Shown here in pieces: positions 8,236 to 17,084 of a DNA stretch of 64,000 nucleotides (positions within the stretch are counted from its first letter, which is position 1; every line of letters starts with the position of its first letter). A program made the translations under genes and the position numbers. Under the pieces are notes generated by a model. That model saw only the letters and a program-made list of their open reading frames with translations. It was not told the origin of the DNA and ran no database searches. This stretch comes from JALORV01 sp963702595 (lineage in GTDB: Bacteria > Pseudomonadota > Gammaproteobacteria > Burkholderiales > Burkholderiaceae_F), in NCBI GenBank assembly GCA_963702595.1, contig CAVPDC010000014.1:62001-126000 (forward strand), in the 5' to 3' direction.

Positions 8236-8694
8236 CTATTCCTTGCGCCGGAACTCGCAGTCGGTCTTGGTGCACTCGCCGTACAGCGCGAGCGCGTGGT
8301 CCTGCAGCTTGAAACCCCGTTCCGCAGCGACCCTGTGTTGACGGGCCTCGATGTCCGCGTCGACGAACTCTTCGACGTGACCGCAGGTCAGGCAGACGAG
8401 GTGGTCATGATGCGCACCCTCGTTCAGCTCGAACATCGCACGGCCGGCCTCGAAGTGATTCCGCGCCAGCAGCCCCGCCTGCTCGAACTGGGTCAGTACG
8501 CGGTAGACCGTCGCCAGGCCGACATCGATGTGTTCGGCGATCAGCGCCTTGTAGACATCCTCGGCACTCATGTGCCGGATCCCTCGATCCGCGGTGTTGC
8601 GCTGGAAGATCTCGAGCACCTTCAGGCGCGGCACCGTGGCCTTGAGGCCGATACTCTTGAGGTCACTCGAATTACTGGACGGGCGGTTCGGCAT
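8236..8694 (-). CDS. fur: Ferric uptake regulator Fur
   Basis: This Fe2+-dependent dimeric repressor controls iron acquisition. Of 152 residues, the winged-helix half contains ATVPRLKVLEIFQ and the recognition region VGLATVYRVLTQFEQAGL. The metal-binding half contains GAHHDHLVCLTCGHVEEF and a distal CTKTDC pair. ATG 8694 is the conserved start; the frame stays open upstream but without coding character. The gene is divergent from bamE, an arrangement conserved across beta- and gammaproteobacteria. It sits beside TonB-energisation and B12 uptake genes, which fits a metal-uptake neighbourhood. Confidence 0.95.
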   Translation of the reverse strand: MPNRPSSNSSDLKSIGLKATVPRLKVLEIFQRNTADRGIRHMSAEDVYKALIAEHIDVGLATVYRVLTQFEQAGLLARNHFEAGRAMFELNEGAHHDHLVCLTCGHVEEFVDADIEARQHRVAAERGFKLQDHALALYGECTKTDCEFRRKE

Positions 8695-8792
8695 GGGACG
8701 TGTGCCGCGCTGGGACGCAAAAAGTCGGAGGAAACACTCGTAGGTATCATACGGCTTCCTTGTTCCGTCCCTCACGTTGGCAGACCCGATCG

Positions 8793-9299
8793 ATGCTTGC
8801 GCGCTGCGTGGCCGCCTGTGCCACGACCTTTCTCCTGGCAGGTTGCGAGTCGCTCTACAGCGTCGGCGCGAGCGTCGGTTCGGGCATCGCATCGGCCGCT
8901 TCGTGGGCGCCCACGTTCCTCGGCCCGTATCGGCCCGACGTCCACCAGGGCAACATCATCACGCAGGAGATGGTGGATCAGTTGCGGATCGGCATGACGC
9001 GCGACCAGGTCCGGTTCATGCTCGGCACGCCGCTATTGACAAGCGAGTTTCGCAAGGACCGCATCGACTACGTCTACTACCTGAATCCGCGCCGCGGACA
9101 GGTCCAGAACCGGAGGCTGACGCTGTTCTTCAAGGACAGCAGGCTCGATCGTTTCGAGAACGACCCGATGCCGGGCGAAGACGACGTCGACGCGTTGATC
9201 CTGGGCCCGAACATCAAGCGCGTTGCGCGCGTGAACCGCCAGCCGGAGGTCCCGATGCCGGACGTATCGACCCCGGCTCCGGGCTCTAGCTCGAACTGA
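8793..9299 (+). CDS. bamE: Outer membrane assembly lipoprotein BamE (OmlA/SmpA)
   Basis: This is an outer-membrane lipoprotein of the BAM complex that stabilises BamA-BamD during beta-barrel insertion. In 168 residues: lipobox FLLAGCES places the lipidated Cys at about residue 17, followed by the signature block ITQEMVDQLRIGMTRDQVRF and the segment MLGTPLL..DYVYYLNPRRG. The acidic C-terminal tail is longer than in Escherichia coli. ATG 8793 follows fur divergently at 98 bp. dapB lies 25 bp downstream, completing the fur-bamE-dapB order. Confidence 0.92.
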   Translation: MLARCVAACATTFLLAGCESLYSVGASVGSGIASAASWAPTFLGPYRPDVHQGNIITQEMVDQLRIGMTRDQVRFMLGTPLLTSEFRKDRIDYVYYLNPRRGQVQNRRLTLFFKDSRLDRFENDPMPGEDDVDALILGPNIKRVARVNRQPEVPMPDVSTPAPGSSSN

Positions 9300-9324
9300 C
9301 CCGGCACTTTCCGGACGGCTGACG

Positions 9325-10125
9325 ATGCCGATGAAGATTGCGATCGCCGGCGCCTCGGGCCGCATGGGCCAGATGCTGATCGAGGCCACGCTCGGCCAAC
9401 CGGACCTGTCGCTGGCCGCCGCGCTCGATCGAGCGGACAGCCCGGTGCTCGGGCGCGACTGTGGCGAAGCGATGGGAAAGGCGACGGGAGTTCTCGTCAG
9501 CGGCGAACTTGCCGCGCTGGCAGGCGCCGACGTGCTGATCGACTTCACCCGCCCCGAGGCGACATTGCGTCACCTCGATGCCTGTGCTTCGCACGGCGTG
9601 AAGATGGTCATCGGCACGACGGGTTTCGACGCTGCGGGCAAGCGCGCGATCGAAGCCGCGTCGAAGCGCATCGCCATCGTGTTCGCGCCGAACATGAGCG
9701 TCGGCGTCAACGCGACATTCAAGCTGATCGAACTCGCTGCCCGCATGCTCGGCGACAGCTACGACATCGAGATCATCGAGGCGCATCACCGGCACAAGGT
9801 CGATGCGCCTTCGGGCACGGCGCTGAAAATGGGCGAGGTCGTCGCTGCAGCGCTCGGCCGCCCACTGTCTGAACTGGCGGTCTACGCGCGCGAAGGCCAT
9901 ACCGGCGAGCGTCGCACCGGCTCGATCGGTTTCGCAACCATCCGCGGCGGCGACATCGTCGGCGACCACACGGTGATGTTCGCCGGAGCCGGCGAGCGCA
10001 TCGAGATCACGCATCGCTCCGGGAGCCGCCAGTCCTACGCCACCGGCAGCCTGCGCGCTGCCCGCTTCCTCGGCGACAAGGCCACGGGGCTGTATGACAT
10101 GTTCGACGTGCTGGGCCTCGAATGA
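9325..10125 (+). CDS. dapB: 4-hydroxy-tetrahydrodipicolinate reductase
   Basis: This enzyme of lysine and diaminopimelate synthesis reduces hydroxy-tetrahydrodipicolinate with NAD(P)H in the cytoplasm. The 266 residues start with the nucleotide-binding loop KIAIAGASGRMGQMLI; ATG 9325 or ATG 9331 could initiate. The catalytic motif EAHHRHKVDAPSGTALKMGE near residue 150 and the segment GFATIRGGDIVGDHTVMFAG are intact. Its stop overlaps the exbB start (ATGATG), so it is probably co-transcribed with exbB although the functions differ. Confidence 0.95.
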   Translation: MPMKIAIAGASGRMGQMLIEATLGQPDLSLAAALDRADSPVLGRDCGEAMGKATGVLVSGELAALAGADVLIDFTRPEATLRHLDACASHGVKMVIGTTGFDAAGKRAIEAASKRIAIVFAPNMSVGVNATFKLIELAARMLGDSYDIEIIEAHHRHKVDAPSGTALKMGEVVAAALGRPLSELAVYAREGHTGERRTGSIGFATIRGGDIVGDHTVMFAGAGERIEITHRSGSRQSYATGSLRAARFLGDKATGLYDMFDVLGLE

Positions 10126-10811
10126 TGGATGCCGGTTCGCTCGGGCTTGGGCACTTCTGGCAGCAGGCTGATGCGGTCATACGCCTCACGGCCTACCTGC
10201 TGTGCGGAATGTCGATCGTGAGCTGGTTCCTCATCTTCTGGAAGGCCTGGGGCTGGTGGCGCATGCGGCGCGCATCCAAGGAACTCGACCAGTTCTGGGA
10301 AGCACCGTCGATCGACGTGGCGATCGCGAAGCTCAAGCCAATCGATGTCGACGGTATCTTCGTGCCATTGGCTGTTGGCGCCGCGAGCGCCGCCAGTCAC
10401 CCGGCCGCGGAGAACAGCCTCGCCGCACAGATCGACCGCTCGGAGCTGATCACCCGCGCGCTGCGACAGCGCATCAACGAAGCGGCGGGCCGGCTCGACG
10501 CGGGACTGACGATCCTCGCGTCCGTGGGCAGCACCGCGCCATTTATCGGACTCTTCGGCACCGTCTGGGGCATCTATCACGCGTTGCTCAACATCGCGTC
10601 GAACTCACAGATCGCGATCGACAAGGTGGCAGGCCCAGTCGGCGAAGCGCTGATCATGACGGCCTTCGGTCTGGCGGTCGCGATACCGGCCGTGCTGGCC
10701 TTCAACGCCTTCACCCGCTCCAACCGGATGGTGCTCGGACAGCTCGACGGGTTTGCCCATGATCTGCATGCGACCCTGACCACCGGCTCGCGCGTGGCGG
10801 GACAGTCCTGA
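10122..10811 (+). CDS. exbB: ExbB-type proton channel (MotA/TolQ/ExbB family)
   Basis: This inner-membrane channel subunit harvests the proton motive force for TonB-dependent outer-membrane transport. The 229 residues have three hydrophobic helices (about residues 17-40, 130-155 and 175-195) and the family signature STAPFIGLFGTVWGIYHAL followed by AGPVGEALIMTAFGLAVAIPA. The start overlaps dapB and the stop overlaps exbD (TGATG). TolQ is a close relative; the absence of tolR, tolA and tolB and the neighbouring btuF support ExbB. No tonB gene is visible in the window. Confidence 0.88.
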   Translation: MMDAGSLGLGHFWQQADAVIRLTAYLLCGMSIVSWFLIFWKAWGWWRMRRASKELDQFWEAPSIDVAIAKLKPIDVDGIFVPLAVGAASAASHPAAENSLAAQIDRSELITRALRQRINEAAGRLDAGLTILASVGSTAPFIGLFGTVWGIYHALLNIASNSQIAIDKVAGPVGEALIMTAFGLAVAIPAVLAFNAFTRSNRMVLGQLDGFAHDLHATLTTGSRVAGQS

Positions 10812-11251
10812 TGCCGTTTGGCGGCTTCGAGCGGCACGGCGCCTCGCCTCCGCGCATGTCCGAGATCAACGTCACGCCGCTGGTCGACGTGATGCTGGTG
10901 TTACTCGTCATTTTCATCATCACCGCGCCACTGCTCACCTACGGTATCCGGCTCGACCTGCCGAACGATGCAGCGCCGGCAGCGCCCGCCGAGGCATCGA
11001 CCATCAAGCTGTCGATCGACGGCAGCGGGCAGATCTTCTGGGAAGCCGAGCCGATAGCCGACGACGCGCTCCGCGCGCGGCTTGCGAAGGCGGGAACCGA
11101 AACGTCGCCACCCGAGGTGCACCTGCGTGCCGACAAGGCAACGCGTTACGAGCGCATTGCGTTTGTCCTTGCAGCCGCCCAGCAGGTCGGGCTGACCAAG
11201 ATCGGCTTCATTACCGAGCCTGCGCCCGCGGCGACCACTGCCAAGCCGTGA
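10811..11251 (+). CDS. exbD: ExbD-type biopolymer transport protein
   Basis: This is the partner of ExbB in the TonB motor, with one N-terminal membrane helix and a periplasmic domain. In its 146 residues, the segment SEINVTPLVDVMLVLLVIFI (residues about 17-36) carries the proton-relay Asp in LVDVML. The periplasmic part follows with IKLSIDGSGQIFWEAEPI and VHLRADKATRYERI. The start overlaps exbB (TGATG) and the stop overlaps the GTG start of the next gene (GTGA). The three-gene set exbB-exbD-btuF is therefore translationally coupled. Confidence 0.9.
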   Translation: MPFGGFERHGASPPRMSEINVTPLVDVMLVLLVIFIITAPLLTYGIRLDLPNDAAPAAPAEASTIKLSIDGSGQIFWEAEPIADDALRARLAKAGTETSPPEVHLRADKATRYERIAFVLAAAQQVGLTKIGFITEPAPAATTAKP

Positions 11252-12144
11252 GGCTGATCCGGGTCGCGTTGCTCGCCATTCTGGCCGCCGCGCTGCTGTT
11301 TGCGCCCGTCGACGGCGCGCAAGCGGCAGTCACGGTCGTCGACGACGCCGGTGCAACGGTTACTCTGGACCGGCCGGCAACGCGCATCATCAGCCTGGCA
11401 CCGCACATCACCGAGCAGTTGTTCGCGATCGGAGCCGGCAATCGCATCGTCGGAACGACCGAACACGCCGATTACCCGCCTGCGGCGGTAGTGATTCCGC
11501 GCGTGGGGCGTGCGCACAGCCTCGATCTGGAGCGCATCGCGGCATTGCATGCCGACCTGATCGTCATCTGGGGCAGTGGCTTTCCTCCCGCGACGATCGC
11601 GTCCGTCGAGCAGTTGGGCGTTCCGGTCTTCGTCAGCGAACCGCGCACGCTTGCGGATGTCGTCCGATCGCTGGAGCGACTCGGAGTGCTGACAGGTCAA
11701 AATGGCGCGCCGGCCGCGGCCCAGTTCAGTGCCAAGGTCGAGTCGCTGCGCCGCCAGTACGCCGGCCGGCCGACGGTGCGCGTCTTCTACCAGGTCTGGG
11801 CCAGCCCCCTGATGACGTTGTCAGGCCGGCATGTGATCAGCGAAGCGATTCAACTCTGTGGTGGACGCAATGTTTTCGAAGGCCTGGTGCCGGTTGCGCC
11901 GCAGGTGTCGGTCGAAGCCGTGCTGGCGGCCGATCCCCAGCTCATCGCGACCGCCGAGCCGGGCGGGAGTGCGGGTCAGGCGCTGGCGACCTGGCAGCGG
12001 TTTCCGACGCTCGCCGCCACGCGCTACCGGCAGTTCGTAACCCTGGATGCCGACCGCATCAACCGGCACGGGCCACGCCTGGCCGACGAAATCGCCGTCC
12101 TCTGCGCGGCAATTGAACGGACCCGGGCAGCGACGATCAAGTAA
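11248..12144 (+). CDS. btuF: Periplasmic cobalamin-binding protein (BtuF-like)
   Basis: This is the substrate-binding protein of a class II metal-chelate ABC importer. In its 298 residues, a signal peptide ends near DGAQAAVTVVDDAGA. The fold signature RIISLAPHITEQLFAIGAG is followed by GTTEHADYP and DLIVIWGSG; a long bridging helix follows. The start is GTG at 11248, overlapping the exbD stop. Its assignment to vitamin B12 rests on context: btuD, btuC and a riboswitch-controlled btuB lie 1.2-4.8 kb away on the opposite strand. Haem or siderophore binding is the alternative. Confidence 0.82.
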   Translation: MRLIRVALLAILAAALLFAPVDGAQAAVTVVDDAGATVTLDRPATRIISLAPHITEQLFAIGAGNRIVGTTEHADYPPAAVVIPRVGRAHSLDLERIAALHADLIVIWGSGFPPATIASVEQLGVPVFVSEPRTLADVVRSLERLGVLTGQNGAPAAAQFSAKVESLRRQYAGRPTVRVFYQVWASPLMTLSGRHVISEAIQLCGGRNVFEGLVPVAPQVSVEAVLAADPQLIATAEPGGSAGQALATWQRFPTLAATRYRQFVTLDADRINRHGPRLADEIAVLCAAIERTRAATIK

Positions 12145-12172
12145 ATTGAACTCCTGGGACCTGTCGAGGCTG

Positions 12173-12652
12173 ATGATGATCGAATCCTGCTCTCCGAAGT
12201 TGCTGCGGATCGCAACCGCAGTTGTCGCATCCGCATTGTTCGCTGTCGCCGGCTGCGGCAAGAAGGACGCCGCCCCTCCGCCGTCGGCGCAACCCTCGGC
12301 CGACAAGGCCGCGCCGGCCGCGCCCGCCACGGATCGCGCGGTCAAGATCATCTCGATCAAGCCGGAAGTCGATGCGCTGAAGGCCGGGGACACCGTGAAG
12401 ATCGCGCTCAGCGCTTCGTACACGGTGCCTGCGCAAGGAGGGCTGATCGGCATCGTTGCCCAGGACGCCAAGGGCACGCTGATCGTCGACAAGCTGACCC
12501 CCGTGGAGGGCGGCAGCGGAACCTTTGTCGGTGAACTGGAATTCAAGGTCCCGGCGACCGATCGGGTGTCGCTGCTCGTGCCGCTCTATGCCAAGGGTGA
12601 GAACAAGTCCTCGACCATCGCGACCCACCAGTTCGCCGTCAAGGCGAAGTAG
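12173..12652 (+). CDS. Putative lipoprotein of unknown function
   Basis: I do not recognise the family. The 159-residue product begins with a signal sequence and a lipobox (ALFAVAGCGKKD), then a low-complexity Ala/Pro linker. A beta-rich domain of about 110 residues follows, with the segments IISIKPEVDALKAGDTVKI, SASYTVPAQGGLIGIVAQD and SGTFVGELEFKVPATDRVSL. The pattern of short beta strands suggests an Ig-like or CARDB-like periplasmic fold, which is inference. The start could be ATG 12173 or 12176. It follows btuF by 28 bp and is convergent with a ParA-like gene. Confidence 0.7.
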   Translation: MMIESCSPKLLRIATAVVASALFAVAGCGKKDAAPPPSAQPSADKAAPAAPATDRAVKIISIKPEVDALKAGDTVKIALSASYTVPAQGGLIGIVAQDAKGTLIVDKLTPVEGGSGTFVGELEFKVPATDRVSLLVPLYAKGENKSSTIATHQFAVKAK

Positions 12653-12655
12653 CGG

Positions 12656-13276
12656 CTAGCGCTCGACCCAATCGAGCAGCGACTGCCACTGCTCGACATC
12701 CTTGGCCACCCGGCTCGGCGCGACGTCCCACAGCGTGAGTCCGTGCGCGGCCAGTTGCACGTAGTTCTGCGTGTCGCGCAGGAACCCGAGCACCGGCAGC
12801 CCGAGATCCTCGACAAATCGCTGCAGTTGCTCCGCAGCTCTCGTGCGCGCGTCGACTCGCATGCCAAGCACTCCGACACGACCACCTTCCTTCATCAACC
12901 CGCGCTCGGCGAGACGACCGAGGAAGGCCTGTGTTGCGTAGATGTCGAAGAGTGACGGTTGCAACGGAATGATCAGACGATCGGCCACCTTCAGCGCATC
13001 CTTCAGCATGTGACCGTGGATGCCGGCCGGCGAGTCGAGCACGACATGTGTCACGCCCTTGGGCGGGCGCGCGATCTTTTCGTCGGTGCGGTCCCAGGAC
13101 GCAATACTCGGCAGCGTCGGCGGCCGGATTCGGAGCCAAGCGAGCGCCGACTGCTGCCGGTCAAGGTCACCCAGCATCGTGGCATGCCCGCGCCGGGCGA
13201 AGTAACCGGCCAGGTTCGTCGCCGCCGTGCTCTTGCCGACACCACCCTTGGGATTCGCGATCAGAACAATAGGCAT
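12656..13276 (-). CDS. ParA/MinD-family ATPase (orphan)
   Basis: This 206-residue P-loop ATPase of the ParA type has the deviant Walker A KGGVGKSTAATNLAG (signature lysine present), the switch region GDLDRQQSALAWL and the Walker B-like VVLDSPAGIHG. It has no N-terminal DNA-binding domain and no parB or parS beside it, so it resembles the small orphan ParA proteins that position protein cargo or act in unassigned processes. It sits between the lipoprotein (3 bp away, convergent) and btuD (20 bp upstream). It may be transcribed with btuBCD, but a role in B12 uptake is not indicated. Confidence 0.82.
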   Translation of the reverse strand: MPIVLIANPKGGVGKSTAATNLAGYFARRGHATMLGDLDRQQSALAWLRIRPPTLPSIASWDRTDEKIARPPKGVTHVVLDSPAGIHGHMLKDALKVADRLIIPLQPSLFDIYATQAFLGRLAERGLMKEGGRVGVLGMRVDARTRAAEQLQRFVEDLGLPVLGFLRDTQNYVQLAAHGLTLWDVAPSRVAKDVEQWQSLLDWVER

Positions 13277-13296
13277 GCGGGAAGTTTAGAGCCGAA

Positions 13297-14085
13297 TCAA
13301 ACGCGGGCGGAACGTGCCTCGCTGGCGGTACAGCGATGCACGTGGAAGACCGACTCGCCGTCCACCTCGACGCGCGAGACCGGGGTGGCGAAGAGATCCG
13401 TCAGCGTTCGCGGGGTCAGGACTTCCGCCGCGAGGCCCGACAGGTTCCGGCCGTCGCCCCACAGCAGCAGCGCGTGAGTCGCCAGTCGCGCCGCCGCGTT
13501 CAGGTCGTGCACCGTCACGACCAGGCCGCGCTCCGGCAGCGAAGCGAGCTCGCGCACGACCATCGCCTGGTGGCGCGGATCCTGATGCGCGGTCGGTTCA
13601 TCCAGGAGGACCAGCGGCGTGTCCTGCGCCAGCGCGGTAGCGATGGCAACGCGCTGACGCTCGCCCCGTGACAACAGGCGCACATCGCGATCAGCGAGGT
13701 GCACACAGTCAAGTCGATCGAGCCATTGGCGGGCTACGGCCTCGCCGTGACCCTCGTCGCGGAAGACGTAGCGTGCCGTCAGCACGGTGTCGATTACGGA
13801 ACTCGCGAACGGGTCGATCCAGCGATCGGTCAGCAGCGCGCGATCGCGTGCCAGTTCATCGGCGCGCAGATCCTTCACGGGCCTCCGGCCGATGAGGATC
13901 TCGCCGCCGTCGCCCTTCCGCGCCCCGGCGATGGCGGCGAGCAGCGTCGATTTGCCCGCTCCGTTGGGTCCCAGCACCACCCAGCGCTCTCCGCGTCGAA
14001 CCGTGAGATCGAGTGCGTCGACGAGGCATCGCGGTGGGGTCCGCAGCGACAGCCCACGCACCGTCAGCAGGGCAATGTCCTCCAT
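13297..14085 (-). CDS. btuD: Cobalamin/iron-chelate ABC transporter ATP-binding protein (BtuD-like)
   Basis: This is the ATPase subunit of a class II importer. In its 262 residues: Walker A LGPNGAGKSTLL near residue 38, Q-loop LLTDRWIDPF, signature RLLSRGERQRVAIATALAQD (a LSRGE variant of LSGGE), Walker B LVLLDEPTAHQDP and H-loop TVHDLN. Its start overlaps the btuC stop. Substrate assignment to B12 is from the riboswitch-controlled btuB at the head of the operon and btuF opposite. Confidence 0.85.
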   Translation of the reverse strand: MEDIALLTVRGLSLRTPPRCLVDALDLTVRRGERWVVLGPNGAGKSTLLAAIAGARKGDGGEILIGRRPVKDLRADELARDRALLTDRWIDPFASSVIDTVLTARYVFRDEGHGEAVARQWLDRLDCVHLADRDVRLLSRGERQRVAIATALAQDTPLVLLDEPTAHQDPRHQAMVVRELASLPERGLVVTVHDLNAAARLATHALLLWGDGRNLSGLAAEVLTPRTLTDLFATPVSRVEVDGESVFHVHRCTASEARSARV

Positions 14086-15086
14086 CAGCGGCGCCCGAGG
14101 AACCAGAGGAAGACCGGCACGCCGATCAGGGCCGTCAGCACGCCTACCGGAAGCTGCAGCGGCGCAAAAGCGGTGCGCGCGATGGTGTCGGCGACGACCA
14201 CCAGCGCGCCGCCGAGCAGCATCGCGGCCGGGAGCACCACCCGCTGGTCGTTACCCGCCACCAGTCGCACCAGGTGGGGAGCGACGAAGCCGACGAAGCC
14301 GACCGCCCCTCCGAGCGTCACTGCGCTGGCGGTTGCCACGGCCGCGATGAGAATGAGCCTGCGCCGGATGGCCACCACTCGCACGCCCTGCGTGTACGCC
14401 TGCAGGTCACCTCGCATCATCTGGTTGAGTGCACGCGCATCGGCCCGCGCCAGCACGAGCATCAGTCCGACCAGCGCAAGCGTGATGAGGGCCGGCAATA
14501 CGTGCGTCGCGCCCGCAAGGTCACCCAGCAACCAGAAGACCATCGTGCGCAGCCGGCCATCGGGTGCCAGCGCGAGAACCAGGCTCATCAGCGCCGCCGC
14601 AAACGACGCCAGCATGACCCCGGTGAGCAGGACGGCGCCGGTGGCCTGTTCGCCCTGCGCGGCCGACGTCGAGTAAAGCGCCCTTCGAGCGAGCAGGAAC
14701 AGCAGCATCAGCGTCATCAACGCACCGCCGATGGCCGCCCCTTGAACCGCAAGGGCGGGCAGGCCGAGCGCCAGCGCGAGCAGTGCCGCCACGGCCGCGC
14801 CGCCCGAGATGCCGAGCACGTAAGGATCGGCCAGGGGATTGCGCAGGAGGGCCTGCAGCAGCGCACCGGAAAGCGCCAGCGCGGCGCCGACCGCGAACCC
14901 GGCGAGCGCCCGCGGCACTCGCAGTCCGAGCACGATGTCGGCACCCGGACCGCCCCTCCCCCAGAGTGCGGCCCAGATGTCCGGCAGCGGAATCGCGACG
15001 CTGCCTGCGCCCAGCGCAAAGGCCAGGCTGAGCACCGTAGCGCCCAGCAGCGCCCACAGTGTCAGGGTATGAGAGAAGCGCGGCAT
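14085..15086 (-). CDS. btuC: Cobalamin/iron-chelate ABC transporter permease (BtuC/FecCD family)
   Basis: This inner-membrane permease has about ten hydrophobic helices in 333 residues. Family signatures are RVPRALAGFAVGAALALSGA near residue 55, GISGGAAVAALLALALGL and GAVGFVGFVAPHLVRLVAGN near residue 265, the last being the ATPase-coupling region. Stop and start overlap its neighbours btuD and btuB, so the operon order is btuB-btuC-btuD. It acts with BtuF encoded on the opposite strand. Confidence 0.87.
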   Translation of the reverse strand: MPRFSHTLTLWALLGATVLSLAFALGAGSVAIPLPDIWAALWGRGGPGADIVLGLRVPRALAGFAVGAALALSGALLQALLRNPLADPYVLGISGGAAVAALLALALGLPALAVQGAAIGGALMTLMLLFLLARRALYSTSAAQGEQATGAVLLTGVMLASFAAALMSLVLALAPDGRLRTMVFWLLGDLAGATHVLPALITLALVGLMLVLARADARALNQMMRGDLQAYTQGVRVVAIRRRLILIAAVATASAVTLGGAVGFVGFVAPHLVRLVAGNDQRVVLPAAMLLGGALVVVADTIARTAFAPLQLPVGVLTALIGVPVFLWFLGRR

Positions 15087-16972
15087 CAGTAGCGCAGGTT
15101 GATCCCCACGATGGCCGTGCGGGGCGGCGTGTTGTAACCGCTGACCGACTCGTAGTCGGTATCGAAAAGATTCTCGACGCGAGCCCGCAGTGTGAGGTTT
15201 TCTGACACACGCCAGCCGCCGACCAGTCGTACCAGCGAGTAGCTCGCCAGTTGCACCCGCTCAAAGGTGTTGATGTCGAGATCGTCGCGTGGTCCCACGA
15301 CAGCCAACTCGAGCCCGGCGCTCCACTGTCCCGGGTCGTAGCCCAGCGCAAGGTTGACGAGCCACGGGGCCCGCCGCAACAGGCGTTCGCCCGTATCGTC
15401 ATTCACAGCCCGCAGGATGGTCGCGTTGGCGCCGATGCGCCAAGGGCCACTGCGCCAGTCGCCGCCGAGTTCAAACCCGGTGACACGCGCCTCGTCGATG
15501 TTCCCGGCCCGCATCGTCGCCGGATCGTAGGCGATAAGGTCGCGAGTGTCGGTCCGGAACAGCGCGGCGCGCAACGACGTAGCGGACCCGACGTACCGCA
15601 GCCCGAGTTCGCCGCTCACGGAGCGCTCGGGCTCGAGATCTGGATTGCCGAAGTATGGAAAGTAAAGATCGTTGAAGCTCGGCGCCCGGAACGCGTTGGA
15701 AAGCTGCGCCGTGAGCCGCCACGCCTGGTCGAGCCGGTAGCCATACGCAAGCAGTCCACTGGTCGCGTTTCCAGTGTCCGAGTACTGGTCGTAGCGAATA
15801 TTGGCCTGCAGCTGATGCGGTCCATGGTCGCCGGTCATGCCGACCCAGCCACCGCCCACCGCGCGCTGATAACGCTGCATGCCGCCTGTTGAGGTTGTGT
15901 CGTACGAGGTCGACTCGCCGCTCTGGCGCAGGTATTCGGCACCGACCTGCGCCATGATCGAATCAACCAGGCGAAAGTCGTTGCTCCACGTGAACGCGGT
16001 GTTGTCCGATGTGAACTCGCCGTTGTTGAACGACGCCGGATCGCTCGCGGTGTTCGTGCTGCGATCACGGCTCGCGCCAAGTGCCAGCTGAGATGTCCAC
16101 TTTTCGGTGATCTCCGTACGCGCCAGGATGCTCAGCGCACCAAGCCGTGACTTCTCGTCATGCGTCGCGGTCGGCCCGTCCGCCGTGCTGTCGAAGTCCG
16201 TTGTGCTGCGGTTAAACCATGCGTTGGCCGAGATGAGTGTCTCGCTGCTGCGGTAGGTCGCCCCCAGCGAGGCGGACAGATACTGGTTGCCGTCTAGATC
16301 GGCATTGGCACCCGGTGCGAACGGCCCCGGAACCACGCGGTCGGAGTCAATAGCCGAGAACGCCCGGGTCGTTCCACTTCCGAGCGCTCCGCCCAGCCGG
16401 ACGGGTCCCGCGTCGACACCGCCGCTGGCGTAGCCGCCCAGTGTGCGCCCCTGTCCCGCCTCGGCGCTCAGCGTGAGGCCGGGCGCGGTACCGTTGCGCG
16501 TGAAGATCTGGACCACGCCGCCAACGGCCGACGAGCCGTACACGCTCGAAAGGTTGCCGCGCACGATCTCGATGCGGTCGATGGCATCGAGGGCGATGCC
16601 ACCCAGCGCCGCGCCCCCACTCGCGCCGGCGTTCAGCCGGACGCCGTCGACCAGGACCAGGACCTGCGACGAACTCGCACCGCGCAGGAACAGGGACGCC
16701 GCCGCACCGCGCCCGCCTGGCAGCGCAAACTGCACGCCCGTTTCCCGGCTCAGAATCGAAACGAGGTCCGTTGACTGCCAGCGGTCGATTTCTTCACGCG
16801 TGATGATCGACGTGGCAGGCAGTGCTTCGGCGATGGATTGCGCGGTGCGCGCCGGCGTCACCACGGTGCGGGGCAGCTCGGAAGCCTCCTGGGCAAACAC
16901 GATCGCCGGAACGATGCAGCCAGCACAGCACAGGAGCGCAGACCTCCTCCTGTGAGGCAGTAAACGCGCCAT
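15086..16972 (-). CDS. btuB: TonB-dependent vitamin B12 receptor (BtuB-like)
   Basis: This outer-membrane beta-barrel imports cobalamin using TonB energy. The 628 residues start with a signal peptide ending VFAQ and a TonB-box-like ELPRTVVTPART. The plug domain follows, with TSIITREEIDRWQSTDLVSI, GRGAAASLFLRGASSSQVLV and IEIVRGNLSSVYGSSAVGGV. The barrel ends in the aromatic C-terminus GINLRY expected for BAM recognition. The length is close to BtuB rather than to the larger siderophore receptors. A cobalamin riboswitch in the 5' leader supports B12 specificity. Confidence 0.9.
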   Translation of the reverse strand: MARLLPHRRRSALLCCAGCIVPAIVFAQEASELPRTVVTPARTAQSIAEALPATSIITREEIDRWQSTDLVSILSRETGVQFALPGGRGAAASLFLRGASSSQVLVLVDGVRLNAGASGGAALGGIALDAIDRIEIVRGNLSSVYGSSAVGGVVQIFTRNGTAPGLTLSAEAGQGRTLGGYASGGVDAGPVRLGGALGSGTTRAFSAIDSDRVVPGPFAPGANADLDGNQYLSASLGATYRSSETLISANAWFNRSTTDFDSTADGPTATHDEKSRLGALSILARTEITEKWTSQLALGASRDRSTNTASDPASFNNGEFTSDNTAFTWSNDFRLVDSIMAQVGAEYLRQSGESTSYDTTSTGGMQRYQRAVGGGWVGMTGDHGPHQLQANIRYDQYSDTGNATSGLLAYGYRLDQAWRLTAQLSNAFRAPSFNDLYFPYFGNPDLEPERSVSGELGLRYVGSATSLRAALFRTDTRDLIAYDPATMRAGNIDEARVTGFELGGDWRSGPWRIGANATILRAVNDDTGERLLRRAPWLVNLALGYDPGQWSAGLELAVVGPRDDLDINTFERVQLASYSLVRLVGGWRVSENLTLRARVENLFDTDYESVSGYNTPPRTAIVGINLRY

Positions 16973-17084
16973 TATTCACTCCCGATCCCCGGCCCTCCGC
17001 CGGAATGCGTGCGAACGCGAACGATCGAGAGTGTGGTGAGCAAGGCACGCAGCGCGCGGCCCGGCTGGCCGGCACCCCGCGGCT

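Noticed and set aside
10122..11251. exbB/exbD as tolQ/tolR
   Set aside because: There is no ybgC, tolA, tolB or pal nearby, whereas a chelate-binding protein gene is directly coupled to them.
13699..15092. Long plus-strand frames opposite btuC and btuD
   Set aside because: Low-complexity Arg/His/Gln composition and complete overlap with well-supported genes on the other strand.
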